This document shows positions 57,589-64,000 of a stretch of 64,000 nt of DNA, piece after piece. The translations under genes were made by a program, and so were the position numbers. Source of the stretch: Sphingomonas sp. KR3-1 (GTDB taxonomy: Bacteria; Pseudomonadota; Alphaproteobacteria; Sphingomonadales; Sphingomonadaceae); assembly GCF_040049295.1 (NCBI RefSeq), contig NZ_JBDZDQ010000004.1, positions 124,001-188,000 on the forward strand. The letters run 5' to 3'. Numbering within the stretch: the first letter of the stretch is position 1; each line of letters opens with the position of its first letter. The notes below the pieces were generated by a model. The model ran no database searches. It saw nothing but the letters and a program-made list of their open reading frames with translations, and was not told the origin of the DNA.

Positions 57589-58767
57589 ATGTCTCGCTCC
57601 GCAGTCATCGTCTCCACCGCGCGCACCGGCATCGGCCGGGCCTATCGCGGCGCATTCAACGCCACGCCGGCGCCGACGCTCGGTGCCCATTCGATCAAGG
57701 CCGCGGTCGAGCGCGCCGGCATCGATCCGGCCGAAGTGCAGGACGTCGTGTTCGGCGCCGCGCTCCAGCAGGGCAGCACCGCGGGCAACATCGCCCGCAC
57801 CGCCCTCCTCCGCGCTGGCCTGCCGGTCACGGTCGCCGGCATGTCGGTCGATCGCCAGTGCGCCTCGGGCCTGATGGCGATCGCCACGGCCGCCAAGCAG
57901 ATCATCGTCGACAACATGGACATCACCCTCGGCGGCGGCGTCGAGTCGATCAGCCTGGTGCAGACGCCGCAGATGCGCCTCGAGCCCGATCGCGAGCTGC
58001 TCGCCATGCACGCCGACATCTACATGCCGATGCTGCAGACCGCCGAAGTCGTCGCCGCCCGCTACGGCATCGGCCGCGAGCGCTGCGACGCCTATGGCCT
58101 CCAGTCGCAGCAGCGCACCGCCGCCGCGCAGGCCGCGGGCAAGTTCGACGACGAGATCGTCTCGGTCACCGCGACGATGAACGTCGTCAACAAGGAGACC
58201 AAGGAAGTCTCGCAGAAGGAAATCACCCTCGCCAAGGACGAGGGCAACCGCGCCGATACCACGCTCGAGGGCCTGCAGGCGCTCAACCCGGTGCTGCCGA
58301 ACGGCACCGTCACCGCCGGTAATGCCTCGCAGCTGTCGGACGGCTCGTCGGCCAGCGTGCTGATGGAAGAGAAGGTCGCCGAGAAGCGCGGCCTCCAGCC
58401 GCTCGGCCGCTATATCGGCATGGCCGTCGCCGGCACCAAGCCCGACGAGATGGGCATCGGCCCGGTCTTCGCGATCCCCAAGCTGCTCGAGCGCTTCAAC
58501 CTCAAGATGGACGATATCGGCCTGTGGGAGCTCAACGAGGCGTTCGCGGTGCAGGTGCTCTATTGCCAGGACCAGCTCGGCATCCCGAACGAGCTGCTCA
58601 ACGTCAATGGCGGCGCGATCTCGATCGGCCACCCGTACGGCATGAGCGGCGCGCGCATGACCGGCCACGCACTGATCGAAGGCAAGCGTCGCGGCGCCAA
58701 ATATGTCGTCGTCACGATGTGCATCGGCGGCGGCCAGGGCGCTGCCGGGCTGTTCGAGGTGCTGTGA
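57589..58767 (+). CDS. Acetyl-CoA acyltransferase (thiolase)
   Basis: A 392-residue thiolase of fatty-acid oxidation or PHB synthesis. The acyl-enzyme Cys91 is in [13 protein letters not shown], His348 in [14 protein letters not shown], and the general base Cys378 in [15 protein letters not shown] is present in [13 protein letters not shown]. It cleaves 3-oxoacyl-CoA to acyl-CoA and acetyl-CoA or runs the reverse. GAAGGA lies 9 nt before the ATG. The repeat C lies between it and the MaoC gene. Confidence 0.96.
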   Translation: MSRSAVIVSTARTGIGRAYRGAFNATPAPTLGAHSIKAAVERAGIDPAEVQDVVFGAALQQGSTAGNIARTALLRAGLPVTVAGMSVDRQCASGLMAIATAAKQIIVDNMDITLGGGVESISLVQTPQMRLEPDRELLAMHADIYMPMLQTAEVVAARYGIGRERCDAYGLQSQQRTAAAQAAGKFDDEIVSVTATMNVVNKETKEVSQKEITLAKDEGNRADTTLEGLQALNPVLPNGTVTAGNASQLSDGSSASVLMEEKVAEKRGLQPLGRYIGMAVAGTKPDEMGIGPVFAIPKLLERFNLKMDDIGLWELNEAFAVQVLYCQDQLGIPNELLNVNGGAISIGHPYGMSGARMTGHALIEGKRRGAKYVVVTMCIGGGQGAAGLFEVL

Positions 58768-58879
58768 GCCAATTGAAAGTTGGAGCATTTGCGCTTATAC
58801 AAGTAACGCAAGACTCATGGGGCTTGCCCCGTTGATATGGGCCTCGGTCGTGGCAGCGACCGGGGCCCAAATCGTTCGG

Positions 58880-58901
58880 GGCCCGGCTGGCAGGCCGAGC
58901 C
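58880..58901 (-). terminator. Hairpin after the 30-residue membrane peptide gene
   Basis: On the leftward strand GGCTCGGC and GCCGGGCC (8 bp, one G-T pair, 6-nt loop) follow the stop of the small gene by 13 nt. No strong T-tract follows. A transcription end for the small gene is plausible. Confidence 0.5.
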
Positions 58902-58914
58902 CCTCCCGTCGTGC

Positions 58915-59007
58915 TTACTTGGAACGCGCCACCTCGATGACCTTGAGGATCAAGGTCGCGAAGGCGAACAACGCAACAAGGATCAGGCACAAGTCTGCAA
59001 GACTCAT
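58915..59007 (-). CDS. 30-residue single-helix membrane peptide
   Basis: ATG at 59007 gives MSLADLCLILVALFAFATLI, then LKVIEVARSK and stop: one hydrophobic helix and a basic tail, 30 residues. GGAGG stands 7 nt before the ATG, far stronger than at most genes here. Size, layout and short spacing resemble holin-like or type I toxin peptides and KdpF-like subunits. An 11-bp copy of its start (GCAAGACTCAT on the plus strand at 58808-58818) precedes a 7-codon frame (MSLALLV) downstream. It is in a 413-nt gap between the thiolase gene and the split DUF805 gene and has no neighbour that explains it. Confidence 0.65.
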   Translation of the reverse strand: MSLADLCLILVALFAFATLILKVIEVARSK

Positions 59008-59180
59008 AGTGCCGCCTCCGTTGCTATGGCGGCGGAATTGCCGCCACCTTCGAACCTAAGCTTGATAAGCAATGCCCTGCGCAGCCGACTGATCGGGAAT
59101 GGAGGCGTCTGTCGTGGCCGCGTGCGTAGTGCGACGCCCAGGCCTTGACGCCTGAGCCGCAGCCACGCACCCTTGCCGGC

Positions 59181-59707
59181 ATGGCAGGCGTGATTCCCTC
59201 GGCCGGCATGCAGATCGGCATCGGCCTATCAGTCTGGCTGCGCATGTTCGACTTTCGCGGGCGCTCGACGCGCAGCGAGGCGGCCTATTTCCTGCTGGTC
59301 AATATCATTCTCTTCGCGTCGGTAATGGTCGTCATATGGCTCAGCGGCTGGATGTGATTTTTGATCGCTGGCCGAGCTATCGCATGCCTGGCGCGGCGCT
59401 CCGGACGGCGCTCGAGATGTTCTTTGTCCCGCCGCTCTTCGCCTATTACGCACGGCGACTGCACGATATCGGTCTGCCGGGCTGGCCGGGCCCTCCACTC
59501 GTGCTAGCGACCGCCGCGCTCGGATTCTGGCATGAGCTACCCTTCCGCACCAGCTTCGCGATTGCCGAGCTCCCTTCTTCGCTCGAATATGTTCGCATGG
59601 CCTGCGTTATCGCCTTCTACGCGATTATGCTCTGGGCGCCGCAGCGGCATGCCAATCGCTATGGCTCCGATCCGCGCACGGACGCGTTCGCCACCGCATC
59701 CGCATGA
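59181..59707 (+). pseudogene. DUF805 membrane protein gene split by a frameshift
   Basis: The first frame (59181-59357) codes MAGVIPSAGMQIGIGLSVWL with RMFDFRGRSTRSEAAYFLLV, the N-terminal DUF805 pattern, and stops at TGA 59355. The second frame (ATG at 59336 to 59707), shifted by one base, continues with VIFDRWPSYRMPGAALRTAL and YYARRLHDIGLPGWPG, the second DUF805 half (RRLHD). Both halves together equal one intact DUF805 protein. No slippery heptamer is seen at the overlap, so a mutation or sequence error is more likely than programmed frameshifting. GC and codon use remain normal in both parts, suggesting recent damage. Confidence 0.7.
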
Positions 59708-59832
59708 ACTAGCTGCCGGCACTGCATCAGCGCTCAAACCGAACTCGTAACAAACCCGCTTGCTCGCGTCCGCTTGTTCGCTTTTCCCTCTGACAACGCT
59801 GCCAAACGCAAGCTTATTGCTTCGGTAACAAG

Positions 59833-59846
59833 TGTTAGCGATAACA
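59833..59846. promoter_or_regulatory. LacI-type palindrome TGTTAGCGATAACA upstream of the glucokinase-like gene
   Basis: TGTTA, GCGA, TAACA form a dyad with a central CG, the shape of LacI-family operators for sugar genes. An overlapping TAACA-AG-TGTTA dyad is at 59826-59837. It lies 46 nt before the start of the glucokinase-like gene, in the gap after the split DUF805 gene. Confidence 0.6.
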
Positions 59847-59892
59847 GCGTCCGGACTTCGCAAAGCGGGGCCGAAACAGGAGGGGCGCCGAC

Positions 59893-60843
59893 ATGCGCGA
59901 AGACGTGGCTTTGGTGGCCGATATCGGCCGCCAATCGGTTCGATTTGGCTTGACCGGCGGCATCGAGGGGCTCGAGCCGCGCGACGTGCGCCGCTTCTCG
60001 ACCAGCGAGCACCCGACCTTCACCAGCGCGCTCGTCGCCTATCTGAACGGCGTCGGCCTGCAGGACGCACGGCTGCCGAGCGTGCTCGCCGTCGCCGGTG
60101 CGGCGCGCGGCGACCTGATCAACCTGACCGGCAGCCGCTGGTACATCTCCTTGTCGGGCGTCGAGGCGGTGCTGCGCGCGCCGCCCCGTGCGCTCAACGA
60201 ATGCGCGGCCAATGCGCTGGCGCTCACGCTGCTCCCCGCCACGGCCTTCACTGCGCTGCACGGCCCGCCGCCCCGCGCGGTCGAGCCCGGCGGCAATTAT
60301 GTCGTGATCGGCACCGGCACCGGGCTCGGCGTCGCCGCGCTGATCAGTTCGGGCGGGCGGCTGATGCCGGTGCAGAGCGAGGCCGGCCATATCGCCTTCG
60401 CCCCGCAGACCGCGGACGAGCGCAAGTTCGCCGATCATTGCCGCGCCAAGGCCATCCCGCTCGATGTCGAGACGCTGATCAGCGCGCCCGGCCTGTGCCT
60501 CGCCTATGAGGCGCTGTCGGGCGGCAGCAAGATCGCCAGCCCCGAGGACGTCACCCGCAACGCCGGGCGCGATGCGGTCGCCGCCGCCGCGGTCCGCATG
60601 TTCGTCGAGCATCTCGGCGCCTTTGCCGGCGATCTGGCGCTTGCCTTCGGCGCCTGGGACGGCGTGTTCCTCACCGGCGCGATCAGCCGCGCGCTGCATC
60701 CCCAGCTCGTCGATCCGGCCTTTCGCCGCCGCATGGAAGGCAAGGCCGCCTTCCGCCGCCAGCTTTCCGAGGTGCCGGTGGCGCTGGTCAACCGCAACGA
60801 CCTCGAGCTGCTCGGCGCGGCGGCGGCGCTCGGGAACGCCTGA
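59893..60843 (+). CDS. Glucokinase-family (ROK-unrelated Glk) protein with atypical active-site residues
   Basis: A 316-residue protein of the bacterial Glk family: ADIGRQSVRF (phosphate 1, residues 9-18), VAGAARGDLINLTGSRWYIS (glucose-binding block), GTGTGLGVAALI (residues 140-150) and SEAGHIAFAPQT. Two key places differ from the family: the usual DIGGTN-R is DIGRQS-R, and the catalytic Asp of the LINDF-type block is Glu103 in RALNECAANALA. It may be slow, use another hexose or be regulatory. GGAGG stands before the ATG and a LacI-type dyad lies upstream, consistent with sugar control. The C-terminal NRNDLELLGAAAAL is typical. Confidence 0.85.
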   Translation: MREDVALVADIGRQSVRFGLTGGIEGLEPRDVRRFSTSEHPTFTSALVAYLNGVGLQDARLPSVLAVAGAARGDLINLTGSRWYISLSGVEAVLRAPPRALNECAANALALTLLPATAFTALHGPPPRAVEPGGNYVVIGTGTGLGVAALISSGGRLMPVQSEAGHIAFAPQTADERKFADHCRAKAIPLDVETLISAPGLCLAYEALSGGSKIASPEDVTRNAGRDAVAAAAVRMFVEHLGAFAGDLALAFGAWDGVFLTGAISRALHPQLVDPAFRRRMEGKAAFRRQLSEVPVALVNRNDLELLGAAAALGNA

Positions 60844-60887
60844 CGCGCCCTGCCCGTTCTCCCGGTACATTCTCTCGGGAGCGCATC

Positions 60888-61367
60888 ATGGCCGACACCA
60901 ACGAACTCAAGAAGCACCTCTGGAAGAAGCTCGCCGACAGCCCGTTCGTGATGATCGGCCTCGAGGGCGGCCAGCACAGCGTGCCGCTCACCGCGCAGCT
61001 CGACGAGGATCAGGTCGACACGCTGTTCTTCTTCACCGGCAAGGACAATCGCCTCGCGCCCGGCGGCAAGGCGATGGCCCAGTTCGTCGCCAAGGGGCAT
61101 GATTATTTCGCCTGCCTCGCCGGCAACGTCCGCATCGACAACGACTTCGCCCAGATCGACAAGCTCTGGAACAAGCAGGTCGAGGCCTGGTTTCCCGGCG
61201 GCAAGGACGATCCCAACCTGGCGCTGCTCCGCTTCGACATCGAAAGCGCAGAACTGTGGGAGGCCGACATGTCGCTTGGCGGCATGGTCAAGATGCTGTT
61301 CGGCGGCAAGATCAAGGGCGACGAGGAAGGCAGCCATGCCGTGGTGGAGACGACGGCCGAGAGCTGA
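60888..61367 (+). CDS. Pyridoxamine 5'-phosphate oxidase-fold general stress protein
   Basis: A 159-residue split-barrel flavin-binding family protein. Landmarks are LKKHLWKKLADSPFVMIGLE, TLFFFTGKDNRLAPGGKAMAQF, HDYFACLAGNVRIDNDFAQI and LWNKQVEAWFPGGKDDPNLALLRFDI, the pattern of general stress protein 26-like members. They bind FMN or similar; the reaction is unknown. The repeat-rich gap follows. GGGAG upstream of the ATG at 60888 (TCTCGGGAGCGCATC) supports the start. Confidence 0.93.
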   Translation: MADTNELKKHLWKKLADSPFVMIGLEGGQHSVPLTAQLDEDQVDTLFFFTGKDNRLAPGGKAMAQFVAKGHDYFACLAGNVRIDNDFAQIDKLWNKQVEAWFPGGKDDPNLALLRFDIESAELWEADMSLGGMVKMLFGGKIKGDEEGSHAVVETTAES

Positions 61368-61387
61368 GTCCCACTTCTATCCGTCGT

Positions 61388-61456
61388 CCCGGCGAAAGCC
61401 GGGATCTCGGGCGAAGGCGCGGGAGAGAGCCGCACGAGATCCCGGCTTTCGCCGGG
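61388..61456. repeat. Long inverted repeat with CCCGGCGAAAGCCGGG core
   Basis: CCCGGCGAAAGCCGGGATCTCG (61388-61409) and its exact reverse complement (61435-61456) form a 22-bp perfect stem around 25 nt. Each arm also contains its own palindrome (CCCGGC-GAAA-GCCGGG). Related shorter copies are at 48346 and 12626. It lies 20 nt after the PNPOx-like stop. Confidence 0.9.
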
Positions 61457-61529
61457 ATCACCTTTGCTCGATGCAGTGACGGCGCGGCTTTGGCTTGACC
61501 CGCCGCCCCACCCACGTCACCCCATCCCC

Positions 61530-61904
61530 ATGACCGGTCCATCGCTCGCCCACCGCATCCGCACCGAGGCCCATGCCATATGGTTCGCGGTGCGCGACCC
61601 GCGCACGCCGCTGGCCGCCAAGCTGGTCGGGGTGCTCGTCGCCGCCTATGCGCTGTCGCCGATCGACCTGATCCCGGACTTCATCCCCGTGCTCGGCCTG
61701 GTCGACGATGCGATCGTGATCCCGCTCGGCGTCTGGCTGTTCGAGCGGCTGGTGCCTGCGGCGCTCTTCGCCGAGCACCGCGCCCGTGCAGAGATCGAGA
61801 CGCAGCGCCCGGTCAGCTGGCCGGGCGTGCTGATCATCATCGCGATCTGGGCAGGTGTCGCCTGGCTGATCTGGGGCGTGATCGCGACGAGCGAGTATAA
61901 CTGA
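61530..61904 (+). CDS. DUF1232 (YkvA-like) membrane protein
   Basis: A 124-residue protein. After a helix with SLAHRIRTEAHAIWFAVRD comes the DUF1232 signature LVAAYALSPIDLIPDFIPVL with GLVDDAIVIPLGVWLFERL, the hydrophobic core. A second helix, WPGVLIIIAIWAGVAWLIWG, closes it. The DUF1232 family function is unknown. The start ATG at 61530 has no ribosome site. Confidence 0.9.
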   Translation: MTGPSLAHRIRTEAHAIWFAVRDPRTPLAAKLVGVLVAAYALSPIDLIPDFIPVLGLVDDAIVIPLGVWLFERLVPAALFAEHRARAEIETQRPVSWPGVLIIIAIWAGVAWLIWGVIATSEYN

Positions 61905-61907
61905 TCT

Positions 61908-62013
61908 CCCTCTCCCCTCCGGGGAGAGGGCTGGGGAGAGGGCTGGGGAGAGGGGAAGTGCGATGCGCTCCACCTCTACCCCTCTCCCAACCCTCTCCCC
62001 GGAGGGGCGAGGG
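61908..62013. repeat. Palindromic repeat D after the DUF1232 gene
   Basis: CCCTCTCCCC/GGGGAGAGGG (61908-61930) is a 10-bp stem. A tandem AGAGGGCTGGGG unit follows twice. CCCTCTCCCC (61991-62000) with GGGGCGAGGG (62004-62013) forms the right stem. A PHB depolymerase gene starts on the other side. Confidence 0.85.
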
Positions 62014-62025
62014 CTTTAGGAGCGC

Positions 62026-63258
62026 TCAGCCCGTGTGTGCCGCCATCCACTGCTCGACGATCGGCGCGATGCGGTTGCGCCACTTCGAGCCGTTGAAGAT
62101 GCCGTAGTGGCCGACGCCTTCCGCCAGATGATATTGCTTCATCGCCTCGGGCAGCCCGGTCGCGATGGTCAGCGCCGCCTTGGTCTGGCCGATGCCCGAG
62201 ATATCGTCCTTCTCGCCTTCGACCGCGAGCAGCGCCACGTCCTTGATCGCGCCGGGATCGACCTTGCGCCCGCGGTGCAGCATCTCGCCCTTGGGCAGCG
62301 CATGCGCCTGGAACACGGTGTCGATCGTCTGGAGGTAGAATTCCGCGGTCATGTCGCAGACCGAGCGATATTCCTCGTAGAAGCTCATCGTCGCCTCGGC
62401 GCCCTCGTCATCGCCCTGGACGAGATGCTTGAACATCTCCCAATGGCTGATCATGTGGTTGCCCAGGTTCATCGTCATGAAGCCGGCGAGCTGCAGGAAG
62501 CCCGGATAGACCTTCCGCCCCGCGCCCGGATAGCTCATCGGGATCGTCGCGATGACGTTCTGCTCGAACCAGCTGAACGGCCGCTCGGTGGCGAGCGTGT
62601 TGACTGCGGTCGGCGCCTCGCGCGTGTCGATCGGGCCGCCCATCATCGTCAGCGTGCGCGGGCGGTTGGGGTGTTCGTCCGCGCTCATCAGCGAGACCGC
62701 GGCATAGACCGGGACCGAGGGCTGGCACACCGCGAGCACGTGCGGGCGCGGGTCGCCGTCCTTGCCCATGAACGCCATGAACTCGATCAGGTAGTCGATA
62801 TAGTCGTCCAGGTCGAAGCGCCCGTCCGCCAGCGGCACCAGCTTCGCGTCGCGCCAGTCGGTGATGTAGACGTCCGCCACCGGCAGCATCCGCTCCACCG
62901 TGCCGCGCAGCAGCGTGGCATAATGGCCGGACATCGGCGCGACGATCAGCAGCTTGGGACCGCCCTCCACGCCGGCGCGCGCGAAGCGCTTGAGCTGGCC
63001 GAAGGGGCGGCGCAGCACGATCTCCTCGTGCACATCGACCAGCTTGCCGTCGATCTCGGTGTGGTCGAGCCCGAACTCGGGCTTGCCGCGCGGCGCCGAT
63101 GCGTGCGCGAACACCTCGAGCGCGGAGGCCATCACCGGCCCGCCGCCGAAATAGGCGAACGGATTGGCGGGGTTGTTCAACAGCCCGGCGGAGAAATTGG
63201 CCAGCGCGCTCGCACCTGCGAGAAGCGAGCGCTGAATCTCATAAGCGTCGTACAGCAT
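62026..63258 (-). CDS. phaZ: Intracellular poly(3-hydroxybutyrate) depolymerase
   Basis: A 410-residue enzyme of the PhaZ (DepA-like) class that breaks down stored PHB. The catalytic Cys178 is in LAVCQPSVPVYAAV (replacing the lipase-box Ser), with the Asp in VEGEKDDI and the His in GVGHYGIFNG. The N-terminal LYDAYEIQRSLLAGASALAN and WEMFKHLVQGDDEGAE are family parts. No signal peptide is seen, so it acts on cytoplasmic granules. The start ATG at 63258 has AAGGG before it. Together with the MaoC and thiolase genes it indicates PHB metabolism. Confidence 0.95.
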   Translation of the reverse strand: MLYDAYEIQRSLLAGASALANFSAGLLNNPANPFAYFGGGPVMASALEVFAHASAPRGKPEFGLDHTEIDGKLVDVHEEIVLRRPFGQLKRFARAGVEGGPKLLIVAPMSGHYATLLRGTVERMLPVADVYITDWRDAKLVPLADGRFDLDDYIDYLIEFMAFMGKDGDPRPHVLAVCQPSVPVYAAVSLMSADEHPNRPRTLTMMGGPIDTREAPTAVNTLATERPFSWFEQNVIATIPMSYPGAGRKVYPGFLQLAGFMTMNLGNHMISHWEMFKHLVQGDDEGAEATMSFYEEYRSVCDMTAEFYLQTIDTVFQAHALPKGEMLHRGRKVDPGAIKDVALLAVEGEKDDISGIGQTKAALTIATGLPEAMKQYHLAEGVGHYGIFNGSKWRNRIAPIVEQWMAAHTG

Positions 63259-63531
63259 TGCGTCCCTTCCGCCGTCCCCCTCCCCATCCGGCGGCGGCTC
63301 ATGTTAGCGTTATAGGCGGCTCGTGCTGCGGTGCAACGGCGACCGGTATCAGAATGCGACAGGGCGATGTCCCGTTCCCGTACCGCAGCTACGAATTTTG
63401 CTTCTCACTCTGGCTAAACCTCTCTGAGCGCTCGATTAATCCACCATCCTGGAATTTGGGTGAATCACCCATGCGCGCGCACCGGCAAAGGACGGTTCCC
63501 CTCCCCGCGCAATCGCGCTAGTCCGCCGCGC

Positions 63532-64000
63532 ATGGCCGATCCCGTCACGCCCCCGGCACCGCCCAAGCGCAAGCTGTCCAACCTGCTCGTCATCTGGAGC
63601 TTCACCCGGCGCTATCCGCTCCAGCTGCTGATCGCGATCGTCGCGCTGATCGGCTCCTCGGTGACGACGCTGCTGATTCCGCGCACCTTCCAGAAGATCG
63701 TCGACCACGGCTTCGCCGCCGGGGCGGACACCAGCCGGATCGGCATCTATTTCGAGGGGCTGCTGCTCGTCGTCCTCGCGCTCGCGCTGTTCACCGCGAT
63801 CCGCTTCTACTTCGTCTCCTGGCTCGCCGAGCGCACCGTCGCGGACCTGCGCGTCGCGGTCCACCGCAACCTGCTGCGCCTGCCGCCCAAATGGTTCGAG
63901 GAGAACCGCCCCTCCGAGATCGCCTCGCGGCTGACCGCCGATACCGCGATCGTCGAGCAGGTCGTCGGCTCGACCGTCTCGATGGCGCTCCGGAACCTGC
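63532..64000 (+). CDS. ABC exporter with fused transmembrane domain, 5' part
   Basis: The first 156 residues of an ABC-type half-exporter, cut by the window end. LSNLLVIWSFTRRYPLQLLI with VALIGSSVTTLLIPRTFQKI is the first two helices, and RFYFVSWLAERTVADLRVAV with FEENRPSEIASRLTADTAIV are the coupling regions of MsbA/lipid exporters. No ATPase motif is reached. The ATG at 63532 lies 9 nt after a GCTAGT box with no ribosome site, so leaderless transcription is possible. The 270 nt upstream hold no gene. Confidence 0.88.
   Translation, partial: MADPVTPPAPPKRKLSNLLVIWSFTRRYPLQLLIAIVALIGSSVTTLLIPRTFQKIVDHGFAAGADTSRIGIYFEGLLLVVLALALFTAIRFYFVSWLAERTVADLRVAVHRNLLRLPPKWFEENRPSEIASRLTADTAIVEQVVGSTVSMALRNL

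Noticed and set aside
59336..59707. An independent 123-residue gene
   Set aside because: It lacks a ribosome site and carries only the second half of DUF805, so it is best read as part of the split gene.

Overview
The window is GC-rich, densely packed chromosomal DNA of an alphaproteobacterium, most likely a member of the Sphingomonadaceae (Sphingomonas-like). The grounds are the gene families (exosortase-A-type glycosyltransferase and O-glycosylation ligase, ribosomal protein S9 with a long N-terminal extension, a TonB receptor with a Pro/Ala-rich N-terminus, DUF1800/DUF1501 pair, class I PHB depolymerase) and the G/C-rich palindromic repeats between genes. This is inference from content; no rRNA is present. 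There is no phage, insertion sequence, plasmid gene or CRISPR array.

Layout. 1-5190: edge lipoprotein, heme A synthase (ctaA), cutA, two related exported proteins, rplM-rpsI, a small HEAGH protein. 5187-9267: leftward, translationally coupled five-gene operon with two DUF4166 modules, plus a GbsR/MarR-like regulator whose start codon lies inside a perfect 20-bp palindrome. 9513-12596: DUF1800 lipoprotein and DUF1501 Tat protein. 12770-20102: VOC protein, phosphoesterase/lipid-kinase pair, glycoside hydrolase, tRNA-Gly(CCC), pncB, M20 peptidase, lspA. 20224-25879: lipoprotein cytochrome c, a five-repeat predicted beta-propeller, an ABC-2 exporter, a MarR-GNAT fusion with its own operator, a PYROXD2-like oxidoreductase. 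25841-32339: APC permease, CinA-like protein, map, and glnB-glnA behind a textbook sigma-54 promoter. 32480-43338: SDR plus GH130-like pair, M13 peptidase, an isolated RebB-family R-body protein, a TonB receptor, PQQ-type sugar dehydrogenase, aldehyde dehydrogenase. 43388-48327: quinone oxidoreductase, SLC13 transporter, two small genes between two matching palindromic repeats, an S24 repressor divergent from two small genes. 48392-53295: exosortase-A-associated polysaccharide genes. 53246-64000: DJ-1/PfpI protein, topoisomerase IB, MscS, small enzymes, MaoC, thiolase, a 30-residue membrane peptide, a frame-split DUF805 gene, an atypical glucokinase with a LacI-type palindrome, PNPOx-like protein, DUF1232 protein, PHB depolymerase, and the start of an ABC exporter.

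How the parts connect. PII and glutamine synthetase form the nitrogen-assimilation core under predicted RpoN control. MaoC, thiolase and PHB depolymerase suggest acyl-CoA/PHB metabolism. The glycosyltransferase, O-ligase and acyltransferase belong to exported polysaccharide production, but no exosortase is in the window. Most operons use ATGA, GTGA or TGATG overlaps, so translational coupling is common. The most unusual items are the orphan R-body protein, the five-repeat propeller, the two-module DUF4166 operon, the small membrane peptide and the paired palindromic repeats with a compensatory base-pair change.
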